The notes: a model not told the origin generated them from the letters alone. Shown: positions 25,378 through 34,983, counted from the first letter of the stretch. The stretch: 64,000 nt of DNA from Acinetobacter sp. NIPH 298 (GCF_000369505.1 NZ_KB850055.1:1851768-1915767), one strand, 5' to 3'. Made by a program: numbers and translations.

Positions 25378-26592
25378 TTAGAAATCCTTATAAAATACAA
25401 GTTCGGTACGTGTGTTGTTATAGCGATCTTGACCATTGGCTAAGGCATCTTTGAGATAATGCCCATACAGCCGTTCTACTCGTAATTTTACTGGTACATA
25501 ATTAAAGGGTTGCCAAGCCACTCCTGCACCATACTCAAATAAATTATTATAATTTTCACCCTTGGAGTCAGCTAATGCATGTAGTTTGGCATAAGCTTGT
25601 ACTGTACCTGTGTCACCTCGGTAGACATTAAAGCCTGAGCGTAATCTTAAATCTGCGATCACGTTATAGTCCTCACGCGAGTAACTTGCCACATTGCCAT
25701 ACAGATCGGTAAAATAATCATTCCAAATCGTGCGATTTTCCGCACTTGGATTTGCGTACCATTCTTGATAACCCGTTACACCACCAACCACACTTTCGCG
25801 AAACCTATCCCGATTGCGGTCAATCAAATCATAACTACCGCCAACCTCTAAATAAGCTCGAATCGGTAAAGATAACCACGGCTGGTAATTCGCCCCCACA
25901 CCGACAGTCGCTGCATTTTCATCAATGATTTCTGGACGGACACCACCTTTAGATTTTGTATCACGGTTAAGATTCACAAAACCATAGACTTGTGCACGAC
26001 CATTATCCAAGTTGCGCCCATAGCGCATTTTTAGAGGAAAAATGAAGTCGTCATAGCGCGACTCATATGATGGTGCAAAATAAATATCTTTGAATACGGG
26101 TTTGACTGCCCCACCACTTAAATTTTGTACTGCTTGCTGTGCTTTAGCCGCGATATCGGCATCACTGGATGTGGTTAAACTTTTGAACATCGACAACGCT
26201 TCTTTATTATTTTTTTGTTGATTGAGTAAATAAGCCTGTTGTAATTTGAGTTGGTCATCTTGCGGTGCAAGCTGTGATGCTTGACGTACACTTTGCAAAG
26301 CTTCATGTGGCTTATTCAAACGAATTTGTAAATAGGTCAGACTTTTCCACACTTTGATATCCTGTGGCGTCAGTTGTGCAAGCTCCAATAAGATTTTTTC
26401 CGCCTGTTCGGGCTGGCTTTGTTCAATTTTATAAAAACTGTCCCAACGGTCATAGATTGGATTGCCCGGCTTATAAGCAGCATCGCCCTCTTTGACAAAA
26501 TCAGACTCGGCACTCATCACCTGCTGTATCGGGAATAAAAGACCCAACATAAACAAGGTATGACTCAGCAGCTTATTTTTTGATTTTTTCAT
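25378..26592 (-). CDS. Outer-membrane TPR/beta-barrel glycan exporter, NfrA-like
   Basis: A 404-residue protein from ATG 26592, which follows a GAG ribosome site and gives a clean signal peptide ending VMSA-ES. An upstream in-frame start at 26640 would bury it. TPR-like helical repeats occupy roughly residues 45-155 (ERAEKILLELAQLTPQD-like pattern, PHEALQSVRQASQLAPQD). The rest is amphipathic beta-strands ending in the aromatic KDF, as in an outer-membrane barrel. This mirrors PgaA, BcsC and NfrA on a smaller scale, and the barrel resembles the NfrA C-terminal domain. It is predicted to export the glycan and could be a phage receptor. Confidence 0.78.
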   Translation of the reverse strand: MKKSKNKLLSHTLFMLGLLFPIQQVMSAESDFVKEGDAAYKPGNPIYDRWDSFYKIEQSQPEQAEKILLELAQLTPQDIKVWKSLTYLQIRLNKPHEALQSVRQASQLAPQDDQLKLQQAYLLNQQKNNKEALSMFKSLTTSSDADIAAKAQQAVQNLSGGAVKPVFKDIYFAPSYESRYDDFIFPLKMRYGRNLDNGRAQVYGFVNLNRDTKSKGGVRPEIIDENAATVGVGANYQPWLSLPIRAYLEVGGSYDLIDRNRDRFRESVVGGVTGYQEWYANPSAENRTIWNDYFTDLYGNVASYSREDYNVIADLRLRSGFNVYRGDTGTVQAYAKLHALADSKGENYNNLFEYGAGVAWQPFNYVPVKLRVERLYGHYLKDALANGQDRYNNTRTELVFYKDF

Positions 26593-26745
26593 TGCAGATC
26601 TCAACTCAGAATACCGATATAAAATGTTAGGAAAGGTCAATTCAACTCAATTTATAATGTTATGTTATTCACATATTATAACTAAATCATCGTTATCGAA
26701 TGGTTAAAATAAGTTATTTTATAAGCAAGTTAAGTTGATGAATCA

Positions 26746-26759
26746 TTGATAAAAATCAA
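26746..26759. promoter_or_regulatory. Perfect FNR/Anr-like dyad upstream of the VIT1-type gene
   Basis: TTGATAAAAATCAA equals the FNR consensus TTGAT-N4-ATCAA with no mismatch. It lies about 77 bases before the start of the VIT1-type transporter gene and about 155 bases from the divergent NfrA-like gene. FNR-family regulators respond to oxygen or redox; that one acts here is inference from the site alone. Confidence 0.5.
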
Positions 26760-26835
26760 TATCTATAACTCAAAAATGAGCCGATGCTCTGTTTTTTTGT
26801 ATTCAAAATTAAATGAAATGTAAATAGAGAACATT

Positions 26836-27537
26836 ATGACTTTTTCACACCATGCTGAACCTCATGTGATACAACGTTCTGGCTGGCTTCGTGCGGCAGT
26901 GCTTGGCGCAAATGATGGGATTATATCTGTTACCAGTTTGGTCATGGGCATGGCAGCCAGTGGCGCGCATTCTCAGACGCTCTTAGTTACATGTATCGCT
27001 GGACTGATTGCGGGCGCAACCTCAATGGCGGCTGGCGAATATGTGTCAGTAAAATCTCAAGAAGACATTGAAAAAGCGGATTTAAAATTTGAAGCAAAGG
27101 AATTAAAAAAGAATCCTCAAGCCGAATTGAATGAGTTAACACAAATATATATATCGCGAGGATTAGCACCTGAACTGGCGCACCAAGTCGCAACACAACT
27201 GACTGCACATGATGCCTTAGGTGCACATGCCAGAGATGAAATCGGCATCCATGAAAATACCGCAGCCAATCCGATTCAAGCCGCACTCTCATCTGCTGTG
27301 GCTTTTTCTTGCGGTGCCGCCCTTCCAATGTTCGCCATTTTACTCAGTGCCGAAGCTTATATTTCGCAGACGGTGATGCTCACGGGGATTTTATCTCTCG
27401 CATTACTGGGTGCAATGTCGGGATATATAGCCAACACCTCTATGCTAAAAAGCAGCTTACGTATTACGCTGTGGGGCATTCTCGCCATGCTATTCTCTAG
27501 CTGCGTCGGTTCACTATTCAATGTTCAAGCACTTTAG
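26836..27537 (+). CDS. VIT1/CCC1-family iron/manganese transporter
   Basis: A 233-residue membrane protein of the vacuolar iron transporter family. GANDGIISVTSLVMGMAASG (about residues 23-42) and AGATSMAAGEYVSVKSQ are its conserved blocks. A charged cytoplasmic linker (about 75-140) leads to three more helices, giving five in all. Bacterial homologues are thought to export Fe2+ or Mn2+. A perfect FNR-like site lies upstream. It is monocistronic as far as can be seen. Confidence 0.9.
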   Translation: MTFSHHAEPHVIQRSGWLRAAVLGANDGIISVTSLVMGMAASGAHSQTLLVTCIAGLIAGATSMAAGEYVSVKSQEDIEKADLKFEAKELKKNPQAELNELTQIYISRGLAPELAHQVATQLTAHDALGAHARDEIGIHENTAANPIQAALSSAVAFSCGAALPMFAILLSAEAYISQTVMLTGILSLALLGAMSGYIANTSMLKSSLRITLWGILAMLFSSCVGSLFNVQAL

Positions 27538-27712
27538 AGATGCTTGCTTTTTGAAATCCGAGTGGATGTATAAGAATTAATTTACGGCGGAATAAAGCTT
27601 TTTTTATCGTTTGGTTGTATGATCAGAGATAACTGAATGATCCACAATTAGTGTGAAAATCCCACTAAATTCGATCCTTGCAGTTCTGAACTGACCAATG
27701 TAGAGAAGTGTT

Positions 27713-28159
27713 TTGATACATCGACTTGGGATATTGTTTGCATTTGCAACAATTGCATTACAGATTGCTGTTTTTCTACAGCCACTATTGCCAGAGAAAT
27801 ATCAAATTTCTCCTGCATGTGAGACTGTGTTGCATTTGTCATCCCAATTTAGACCTCAGCAAGATCTGCATGCACATCACTCACATGCTGAACATCATCA
27901 TAGTATTGCCTCAGATCAGGTCGTTTCAAATTCAACCAATCATGGACATCAACATGATTTTAACCATCAATGTCCATTCTGTTTTTTCTACGGACAATTG
28001 GTTGTTCCTCCAACATTAGGTGTTAAAGAAGTTTTGGTTCGCTTACAGGTGCGTTATTTGCATCTACAACAAGTGTTCATCAGCTTCTTCTTTTCTTTAC
28101 AACGACTATTTCTTACGCCCCAAGGTCGTGCTCCACCACTTGCTTTTTCAGTGATTTAG
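27713..28159 (+). CDS. DUF2946-like His-rich small protein
   Basis: A 148-residue protein with an N-terminal hydrophobic segment (GILFAFATIALQIAVFLQPLL), then a histidine cluster (HAHHSHAEHHH, HGHQHDFNH) and a C-P-F-C motif. This is the pattern of DUF2946 proteins, which are often found beside copper or respiratory oxidase genes. Translation must begin at TTG 27713, since no ATG or GTG is available in frame after the upstream stop; GAGAAG lies about five bases before it. It precedes the bd-oxidase genes on the same strand, so a role in metal handling for the membrane is possible but not shown. Confidence 0.6.
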   Translation: MIHRLGILFAFATIALQIAVFLQPLLPEKYQISPACETVLHLSSQFRPQQDLHAHHSHAEHHHSIASDQVVSNSTNHGHQHDFNHQCPFCFFYGQLVVPPTLGVKEVLVRLQVRYLHLQQVFISFFFSLQRLFLTPQGRAPPLAFSVI

Positions 28160-28196
28160 TTTGTCTAAAATTATTTATTGAGAAAGTGAGTTATAT

Positions 28197-28322
28197 ATGC
28201 TTTATCGAGTTTCTTTTGCTATCGATCAGCAAGAGCCAGCGATATACATCGCTAAAAAAATACAGTGTTTAGATGATATTCAACAGACTCCCTCTGTACT
28301 GGAGAATTCGCTATGGACTTAG
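28197..28322 (+). CDS. Candidate 41-residue small protein overlapping the cydA start
   Basis: ATG 28197 follows GAGAAAGTGAG and opens a 41-codon frame (MLYRVSFAIDQQEPAIYIAK...) whose TAG lies inside the first codons of the oxidase subunit I gene, overlapping it by ten bases. The peptide is not hydrophobic and I do not recognise it. The good ribosome site and overlapping stop suggest translational coupling to cydA. It could also be a chance frame. Confidence 0.35.
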   Translation: MLYRVSFAIDQQEPAIYIAKKIQCLDDIQQTPSVLENSLWT

Positions 28323-29746
28323 GTTTAACTGCATTAGAACTGGCACGTATCCAGTTCGCTTTTACTGTTTCATTTCATATTATTTTTCCTGCTACCTCTA
28401 TTGGACTGGCTTGTTTCCTGGCGGTTTTAGAATGGAAATGGCTAAAAAGCCACGATCCAATTTACAAAGATTTATATAAGTACTGGCTTAAAATCTTCGC
28501 CGTCACTTTTGGTATGGGCGTAGTTTCAGGTGTGGTGATGAGCTATCAGTTCGGCACCAACTGGAGTGAGTTCTCCCGTATTTCAGGAAGTATCACAGGG
28601 CCATTACTGACCTATGAAGTGCTTTCGGCTTTTTTCCTCGAAGCTGGATTCCTCGGCATCATGTTATTTGGCTGGGGACGAGTCAGTGAAAAAGCGCATT
28701 TCTTTGCAACGCTAATGGTAGCTATCGGTACATGTATCTCAATGTTCTGGATATTATCCTCTAATAGCTGGATGCAGACACCGCAAGGTTTCGCGATTGA
28801 AAATGGCATCATCGTTCCTACAGATTGGTTTGCGATTGTCTTTAATCCATCATTCCCATACCGTTTTGCACACATGGCAGTGGCTGCATTTCTTGTTTCT
28901 GCATTGGTTGTGGCTGCTACGGCTGCTTGGCACTTACTTCGTGGTCGCCGTGATGCATTGGTCAAAAAATCGTTTTCAATGGCGATGTGGATGATTTTAT
29001 TTGCTGCACCAGCACAAGTGGTGATTGGTGACCATCACGGTTTAAATACTTTGAAATATCAACCTGCAAAACTCGCTGCGATGGAAGGACACTGGGAAAC
29101 CAATGTCAATGAACCTATGCCGCTTTACCTTTTTGGTATCCCTGATATGCAAGCAGAGACCACCAAATATGCAGTGGGTATCCCCTATTTGGGCAGCTTG
29201 ATTCTTACACATAGTCTCGATGGCGAAGTCAAAGGTTTAAAAGAGTTTGCACCTGAAGATCGACCAAACTCAACCTTGGTGTTTTGGAGTTTCCGTATCA
29301 TGGTGGGTCTCGGCACACTGATGGTTTTATTGGCGCTTGTCGGGTTAATCCTACGTAGAAAAGATCAAATTTATGAGAAAAAATGGTTTCATAAATTTGC
29401 TCTGATCATGGGACCAACGGGTTATATTGCTTTATTAGCAGGCTGGTTTACCACTGAATTAGGTCGTCAACCATGGGTGGTTTATGGTGTTTTACGGACT
29501 AAAGATGCCTTATCCAGTGTTTCTGCTGAACAAGTTGGACTCACACTGATTATCTTTGTAGTGGTCTATACCATCGTCTTTGGTACAGGTATTTACTACA
29601 TCCTCAAGCTGATGCACAAAGGTCCTCAGTTTATCGATACACCAATACCAGAGACTGGAGGCGTTGGACATTTTAAAACTCCAATGCGCCCTTTAAGCGC
29701 TGTTGATGACAGTCTTGAAAACAAAGATCAAGGCAAAGGAGAATAA
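28313..29746 (+). CDS. cydA: bd-type ubiquinol oxidase subunit I (CioA-like)
   Basis: This subunit oxidises ubiquinol and carries the haems of a bd-type terminal oxidase in the inner membrane. The 477 residues contain the N-terminal LARIQFAFTVSFHIIFPATSIG, which holds the axial histidine region, and GRQPWVVYGVLRT, the G-R-Q-P-W motif. The length and the short quinol-binding loop point to the cyanide-insensitive (CioA) branch, as does the DUF2474-like gene at the end of the operon. GGAG lies eight bases before ATG 28313. Its stop is one base before the subunit II start. Confidence 0.94.
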   Translation: MDLGLTALELARIQFAFTVSFHIIFPATSIGLACFLAVLEWKWLKSHDPIYKDLYKYWLKIFAVTFGMGVVSGVVMSYQFGTNWSEFSRISGSITGPLLTYEVLSAFFLEAGFLGIMLFGWGRVSEKAHFFATLMVAIGTCISMFWILSSNSWMQTPQGFAIENGIIVPTDWFAIVFNPSFPYRFAHMAVAAFLVSALVVAATAAWHLLRGRRDALVKKSFSMAMWMILFAAPAQVVIGDHHGLNTLKYQPAKLAAMEGHWETNVNEPMPLYLFGIPDMQAETTKYAVGIPYLGSLILTHSLDGEVKGLKEFAPEDRPNSTLVFWSFRIMVGLGTLMVLLALVGLILRRKDQIYEKKWFHKFALIMGPTGYIALLAGWFTTELGRQPWVVYGVLRTKDALSSVSAEQVGLTLIIFVVVYTIVFGTGIYYILKLMHKGPQFIDTPIPETGGVGHFKTPMRPLSAVDDSLENKDQGKGE

Positions 29747-29747
29747 C

Positions 29748-30752
29748 ATGTTGGATATTTCTCTCATTTGGGCAATGATCATTGCCTTTGGTGTATTGAT
29801 CTATGTGGTGCTCGATGGTTTTGACCTCGGTATCGGCATTTTGTTCCCTTTTATAAAAGGAAAACAAGAACGAGATGTAATGATGAATACCGTTGCACCT
29901 GTTTGGGATGGCAACGAAACATGGATGGTATTAGGTGGTGCTGGATTGTTCGCAGCGTTTCCAATCGTGTACGCCACAGTTTTATCCGCACTGTATATGC
30001 CTATTACCTTAATGGTGATTGCCTTGATCTTTCGCGGCGTTGCATTTGAATTCCGTTTTAAAGCCAATCGTTCCAAAGCACTTTGGGATATGGCCTTTAT
30101 CTGGGGTTCAACATTGGCAAGCTTCTTCCAAGGTGTCATTTTAGGTGCTTACATTCAGGGCTTAAAAACTGAAAATGGCATTTATGTCGGTGGTGGTTTG
30201 GATTGGCTGACTCCTTTTGCACTATTTACTGGTTTCGGTGTGGTCGTGATGTATGCGGCTTTAGGTTGTGGCTGGCTCATCCTGAAAACAGATCAGGAGT
30301 TGCAAAACAAAATGTACAACCTGATGCCAAAACTGATCTTCACCCTATTGGCTATTTTCGTTGCCGTCAGCTTGTACACGCCTTATAGTCAGCCAGCAAT
30401 CGCTGAAAAATGGTTTGCTTTACCGCAACTACTATATTTTAGCCCTGTGCCAATTTTAGTGATCGCATTTACATTTTTAACATGGCGTGCCTGTGTAAAA
30501 CGAAGTGAATACAAACCTTTTGTTTATACCCTCATGCTGATGTTTCTTGCGTATTCAGGCTTTGTCATCAGTCTTTGGCCTTACATCATCCCGCCGTCAG
30601 TCACGATATGGGAAGCGGCTGCGCCAAGAAATAGTCAGCTATTTTCCTTGGTCGGTGCGGCTATTATGATTCCAATTATCTTGGTCTACACCTTTTGGGG
30701 TTACTGGATTTTTAGAGACAAAGTTCGTATTGGTGACGACGGCTATCATTGA
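29748..30752 (+). CDS. cydB: bd-type ubiquinol oxidase subunit II (CioB-like)
   Basis: A 334-residue partner subunit of eight to nine transmembrane helices. LIYVVLDGFDLGIGILFPF and PVWDGNETWMVLGGAGLFAAFP are conserved CydB blocks. ATG 29748 is chosen because AAAGGAG sits eight bases upstream; the open frame extends back into subunit I. The two genes are one base apart and surely co-translated. The small DUF2474-like gene follows 11 bases later. Confidence 0.95.
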   Translation: MLDISLIWAMIIAFGVLIYVVLDGFDLGIGILFPFIKGKQERDVMMNTVAPVWDGNETWMVLGGAGLFAAFPIVYATVLSALYMPITLMVIALIFRGVAFEFRFKANRSKALWDMAFIWGSTLASFFQGVILGAYIQGLKTENGIYVGGGLDWLTPFALFTGFGVVVMYAALGCGWLILKTDQELQNKMYNLMPKLIFTLLAIFVAVSLYTPYSQPAIAEKWFALPQLLYFSPVPILVIAFTFLTWRACVKRSEYKPFVYTLMLMFLAYSGFVISLWPYIIPPSVTIWEAAAPRNSQLFSLVGAAIMIPIILVYTFWGYWIFRDKVRIGDDGYH

Positions 30753-30763
30753 GGTGAAGTCAA

Positions 30764-30874
30764 ATGAAAAAATCACAAATCAAATGGTTCATTGGCTTGT
30801 GGCTGGTTGGCTTTTTAGGCTTAGCGATCATCGCTGGACTCTTTAAAGGCTTATTGATGCTTGCTTACCAATAA
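30764..30874 (+). CDS. 36-residue DUF2474-like small membrane protein of the bd oxidase
   Basis: The frame after cydB encodes a 36-residue peptide with basic start MKKSQIKWF and one hydrophobic helix (IGLWLVGFLGLAIIAGLF). GAGGTGAAG precedes its ATG. Single-helix proteins of this sort (CydX in E. coli, DUF2474 next to cioAB) stabilise bd-type oxidases. The W-F-I-G-L-W-L pattern fits DUF2474 rather than CydX. It is too short for most gene finders and easily missed. Confidence 0.85.
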   Translation: MKKSQIKWFIGLWLVGFLGLAIIAGLFKGLLMLAYQ

Positions 30875-30886
30875 TCTCTTTTCTGG

Positions 30887-30913
30887 GTGTTTGACCGATC
30901 ATTGGTCAAACAC
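30887..30913. terminator. Inverted repeat after the bd-oxidase operon
   Basis: GTGTTTGACC and GGTCAAACAC form a perfect 10-base-pair stem with a seven-base loop, 13 bases after the small-protein stop. No U tract follows, so it is either a factor-dependent terminator or an mRNA 3' end structure. Confidence 0.5.
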
Positions 30914-31022
30914 CTGCGTACTTCTCCAATAAGCTTTCTATTCTTTAACTAAATAACCATTATTATTTGCTATTTTTTTAAATTCTAAGCTATGTTGAGT
31001 ACAAAGAAATGAGGTAAATGAC

Positions 31023-32066
31023 ATGTCAGTTTTAGAATTATTAGATATAAAACATCCCATTTTTCTTGCACCTATGGCGGGTGTTTCTACACCAACACTC
31101 GCGGCAGAAGTTTCAAATCAAGGCGCTTTCGGCGCTCTAGGTCTTGGCGCGAATACACCTGAATCAGCCAAAGCGCAAATTTTAAAAACGCAAGAACTGA
31201 CGGATCGCCCATTTCAAGTCAACTTTTTTTGCCATCAGCCAGAGCCACTCGATGCTGAAATTGCGGAGCAATGGATTGAATATTTACAGCCTGAATTTGC
31301 TAAATTTGATGCAACGCCTCCCACCCAATTGAATTGCATCTATCCAAGTTTTTTAGAAAATGATGATTTCCTCAATGTCGTTTTAGAAACCAGGCCCAAA
31401 GCCGTCAGTTTTCATTTCGGAATTCCACATCTGCATCAAATCCAAGCACTCAAAAAAGCTGGGATTGTCACGATGGTTTCAGCCACTAACTTGATTGAAG
31501 CACAGGAAATCGAAGCCGCTGGCATTGATATCATTATTGCACAAGGCATCGAAGCAGGTGGGCATCGCGGTATTTTCAATCAAGATGTTGATGCTGCAAT
31601 CAAAACTAGTGATCTTGTTCAACTACTCACCCAACATTGTACCTGCCCTGTGATCGCAGCAGGTGGCATCATGAATGGTGATCACGCAAAAACCATGTTT
31701 AAACTGGGTGCGGCGGCAGTCCAATTGGGAACAGCCTTTGTGCAATGTAAAAGTTCCAGTGCCAACGCCGCTTATCGCAAAGCATTATTTAGTCAAAAAA
31801 TTACCCAAATCAGTGCCAGTTTATCGGGACGTCCTGCGCGTGGTTTACTCGGAACATGGCATACCCAAATTGATAGCCCGCATCGTCCCACTGTACCTGC
31901 ATATCCATATAGCTATGATTTAGCCAAACAACTGATGGGGATCGCGAGTCAACACGATGATTTTAGCTATGGTGCATTTTGGGCAGGAAGTAATGTGGCT
32001 CAAATTCGGGAGTTAGAAGCCGCCGATTTAGTCAATCAACTGATCGTAGAAATCACAACACGTTAA
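31023..32066 (+). CDS. Nitronate monooxygenase family flavoprotein
   Basis: A 347-residue FMN-binding TIM-barrel protein. It starts FLAPMAGVSTPTLAAEVS and contains IIAQGIEAGGHRG, VIAAGGIMNG and VQLGTAFVQC, the standard flavin and substrate blocks of the family. Such enzymes oxidise propionate-3-nitronate or other alkyl nitronates and protect against these toxins. FabK-type enoyl reductases share the fold but are less likely at this sequence and context. It is a single gene with a strong terminator downstream, shared with convergent ppk1. Confidence 0.88.
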   Translation: MSVLELLDIKHPIFLAPMAGVSTPTLAAEVSNQGAFGALGLGANTPESAKAQILKTQELTDRPFQVNFFCHQPEPLDAEIAEQWIEYLQPEFAKFDATPPTQLNCIYPSFLENDDFLNVVLETRPKAVSFHFGIPHLHQIQALKKAGIVTMVSATNLIEAQEIEAAGIDIIIAQGIEAGGHRGIFNQDVDAAIKTSDLVQLLTQHCTCPVIAAGGIMNGDHAKTMFKLGAAAVQLGTAFVQCKSSSANAAYRKALFSQKITQISASLSGRPARGLLGTWHTQIDSPHRPTVPAYPYSYDLAKQLMGIASQHDDFSYGAFWAGSNVAQIRELEAADLVNQLIVEITTR

Positions 32067-32080
32067 AAGTCATAAAAAAC

Positions 32081-32109
32081 AAAATCGACCTATACAGGTC
32101 GATTTTTTT
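32081..32109. terminator. Bidirectional terminator between nitronate monooxygenase and ppk1
   Basis: AAATCGACCT and AGGTCGATTT form a perfect stem around ATAC, flanked by A and T runs. It serves both convergent genes. Confidence 0.88.
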
Positions 32110-32117
32110 ATTGCTGT

Positions 32118-34196
32118 CTACTTAAACAGTTCTAATAACGTTCTTTGCGCGTTATAAGGTGCTTCACCCTCTGCTGGTGCGGCACGTTGCCACGTCCCAT
32201 CCGCTTGCAATAACCACGCTTGTTGATTGTCTTTGAGATAGTTCAATAAGCCTTGCTGATAAATCCGCTTTTTCAAAGCAGGTTCCTCTATTGGGAAACA
32301 AGCTTCTACACGATTAAATAAGTTACGATCCATCCAGTCGGCACTCGAACAATAAATACGTGGATTACCATTATTGCTAAAATAATAGACACGGGTATGT
32401 TCCAAAAAGCGTCCTACGATCGAGCGCACACGAATATTTTCAGATAAATTTGGCAAACCTGGACGCAAACAGCAAATCGAACGGATAAGTAAATCAATTT
32501 GTACGCCAGCCTGCGAGGCTTCATACAATTTATTAATGAGATGAACTTCAGTTAAGGCATTCACTTTAATAATAATTTGTGCAGGTTTACCCGCTTTCAC
32601 ATTGGCAATTTCATCATCGATAAAATTAATCAAATGTGCATGTAAGGTAAATGGCGCGTGCAATAACTTTTTCAGTTTTGCCATCTTGCCCATACCGGTC
32701 AACTCTTGGAACACGCGATGTACATCTTCACAGAGTTCTTTATCGGTGGTCATGAGCCCATAATCGGTATAAATTCGAGCATTACCTGCATGGTAGTTAC
32801 CTGTGCCCAAATGCACATAACGAACCAATTTGTTATTTTCTCGGCGTACCACCAAGATCATCTTGGCATGGGTTTTATAACCCACGATACCATAGACCAC
32901 CACTGCGCCCGCTTCTTGCAACACATTGGCAACTTCGATATTGGATTCTTCATCAAAGCGCGCACGTAATTCAATAACCGCAGTCACTTCTTTGCCATTA
33001 CGTGCAGCTTCTGCAAGCACCTGTACAATTTCCGAGTCTGCGCCACTGCGATACAAGGTTTGCTTAATCGCTAACACCTGTGGATCACGAGCCGCTTCAC
33101 GTAATAACTGAATCACAGGCGCAAATGACTCAAACGGATGGTGTAATAAAATCTCTTGTTTTTGCATCGCTGCAAAGATGCTTTCTGACTTCTTAAATAC
33201 TCTTGGCAAAATCGGCGTATGCGAGTCATAGCGCAAATGTGGGCGTTTAAAGTTTGACAGTAGACGCGCTAAATTGACAGGGCCATCAACTTTATACAGT
33301 TGCTCTTCTCCCAACTCAAACTCAGCCAATAAATAATCATAGATATGCTTTGGACAATTCTGAGTAACTTCCAAACGTACTGCACGTCCAAAACGACGCG
33401 AACTCAACTCACCTTTCAAGGCTTTGGCCAAATCTTCAACATCTTCATTCAAAGCCAAGTCGGCGTTACGCGTGACTCGAAATTGATAACATCCTGTTGC
33501 TGTCATGCCAGGGAACAAGTCGGATACATGCTCATGGATAATGGCAGAAAGCATCACATGATGCTCTTTCCCGTCGGTGAGTTCATCAGGTAAACGCACG
33601 ACACGCGGTAAAGAGCGCGGTGCTGGAACAACAGCCAAATCAATTTGACGACCAAAGGCATCTTTACCTTCTAATGTCACCACAAAGTTGAGACTTTTGT
33701 TCACCAACCGTGGAAATGGATGTGCTGGATCAAGACTAATCGGTGTTAAAACAGGTGCAACTTGTTCTTGGAAATATTTTTTAATCCAAGCAGATTGTGC
33801 AGGTGTTAATTCCCCACGACGTAAGAAGCAAATATCTTCTTCACGTAACTTCGGTAAAATTTCTTCATTGAGAATACGATATTGATGTTCAATCGCAGCA
33901 TGTGCCGTGATGGAGATTTGCTCCATTACTTGCTTTGGTGTTAGACCATCGGGCGTACGACTTTCATTGCCCAAGGTCAATTGTTCCATGACCCCAGCCA
34001 CACGAATTTCGAAGAACTCATCCAGATTACGTGAAAAAATGAGTAGGAAATTCATCCGTTCCAACAATGGATGAAGTGGATCAACGGCCTGTTCAAGCAC
34101 ACGTAAATGGAAATCAAGAATAGAGAGTTCTCGATTAATATAACGATCGTTGTAACTATATTCTATTGGCGCTGTTGTCGTCACTGCAGTATTCAT
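32118..34196 (-). CDS. ppk1: Polyphosphate kinase 1
   Basis: This enzyme makes inorganic polyphosphate from ATP. The 692 residues are the expected length. [19 protein letters not shown] is the N-terminal signature. [14 protein letters not shown] carries the autophosphorylated histidine, [20 protein letters not shown] is the next conserved stretch, and [14 protein letters not shown] lies in the second phospholipase-D-like domain. The ppx gene is not adjacent. It is a single gene, convergent with the nitronate monooxygenase and tandem with mtgA. Confidence 0.97.
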   Translation of the reverse strand: MNTAVTTTAPIEYSYNDRYINRELSILDFHLRVLEQAVDPLHPLLERMNFLLIFSRNLDEFFEIRVAGVMEQLTLGNESRTPDGLTPKQVMEQISITAHAAIEHQYRILNEEILPKLREEDICFLRRGELTPAQSAWIKKYFQEQVAPVLTPISLDPAHPFPRLVNKSLNFVVTLEGKDAFGRQIDLAVVPAPRSLPRVVRLPDELTDGKEHHVMLSAIIHEHVSDLFPGMTATGCYQFRVTRNADLALNEDVEDLAKALKGELSSRRFGRAVRLEVTQNCPKHIYDYLLAEFELGEEQLYKVDGPVNLARLLSNFKRPHLRYDSHTPILPRVFKKSESIFAAMQKQEILLHHPFESFAPVIQLLREAARDPQVLAIKQTLYRSGADSEIVQVLAEAARNGKEVTAVIELRARFDEESNIEVANVLQEAGAVVVYGIVGYKTHAKMILVVRRENNKLVRYVHLGTGNYHAGNARIYTDYGLMTTDKELCEDVHRVFQELTGMGKMAKLKKLLHAPFTLHAHLINFIDDEIANVKAGKPAQIIIKVNALTEVHLINKLYEASQAGVQIDLLIRSICCLRPGLPNLSENIRVRSIVGRFLEHTRVYYFSNNGNPRIYCSSADWMDRNLFNRVEACFPIEEPALKKRIYQQGLLNYLKDNQQAWLLQADGTWQRAAPAEGEAPYNAQRTLLELFK

Positions 34197-34265
34197 ACCG
34201 AACCTTGTGCATTATCATTCATCAAGTGATAATTTAAGTATGCTGCAAAAATATGTCAATTTGGT

Positions 34266-34293
34266 AAAAAAGCCCAAAAATATTGAGCTTTTT
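34266..34293 (-). terminator. Weak terminator after mtgA
   Basis: AAAAAGC and GCTTTTT pair across an AT-rich interior 16 bases after the mtgA stop on minus. The stem is short, so efficiency is uncertain. Confidence 0.4.
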
Positions 34294-34308
34294 CGCATTT
34301 AGATAAAT

Positions 34309-34983
34309 TTACTGCGGCTTTTGTGTGCCGTTCATATATTTCAAAATCACACGTTTACGATATTGCAGCTTTCGATCATTGCGATTGTCTTGGTAATACT
34401 TGGGATTGGGTAATAACGCAGCAAGAAAAGCCGCTTGTTCACGCGTTAAGTTTTTTGAACTTTTACCATAATAATATTGAGCTGCGGCTTCTACGCCATA
34501 AATGTTCTGCCCGAATTCAACCGAGTTCATATACACTTCTAAAATGCGACGTTTGGACCACATCCGCTCCATCATCCATGTTGCGACGGCTTCTTGTCCC
34601 TTACGAATAAATGAGCGCTGGTTATACAAAAATAAGTTTTTGGCCAATTGCTGTGAGATGGTCGAACCACCAGCCACCACCTCACCCTTTTTATTATTTC
34701 GTTCTAAGGCATGTTGAATACCCGCCCAGTCAAAACCATGATGATGAATAAATTTGGCATCTTCCCCAGCCAAAACAGCATGTTTGAAGTTATCGCTTAT
34801 CTGATCATAATCGCGCCAATCGTGCTGAATCGGTTTCATATCAGACCAATAGTCTAACCGCATGAACATGGTTGTATTTACAGGTTGGGTTCGCCACCAT
34901 ACCAAACTGCTAAAAATCCAAAGCTGAATGAGCAAAATCACGCCGACGATCAGCATCACAACACGGGCTAAAAAGGCTTTCAT
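34309..34983 (-). CDS. mtgA: Monofunctional peptidoglycan glycosyltransferase
   Basis: This enzyme polymerises lipid II into glycan strands at the inner membrane. The 224 residues comprise one N-terminal membrane anchor ([22 protein letters not shown]) and a GT51 domain. Catalytic motif 1 is [13 protein letters not shown], followed by [16 protein letters not shown] and [24 protein letters not shown]. There is no transpeptidase domain, as expected for MtgA. It is divergent from the GlpG-like rhomboid gene. Confidence 0.95.
   Translation of the reverse strand: MKAFLARVVMLIVGVILLIQLWIFSSLVWWRTQPVNTTMFMRLDYWSDMKPIQHDWRDYDQISDNFKHAVLAGEDAKFIHHHGFDWAGIQHALERNNKKGEVVAGGSTISQQLAKNLFLYNQRSFIRKGQEAVATWMMERMWSKRRILEVYMNSVEFGQNIYGVEAAAQYYYGKSSKNLTREQAAFLAALLPNPKYYQDNRNDRKLQYRKRVILKYMNGTQKPQ

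Noticed and set aside
18595..26592. PNAG (pgaABCD) operon
   Set aside because: No PgaB-type deacetylase and no PgaD; wecB, BcsB-like and DUF4434 genes are not part of pga loci.
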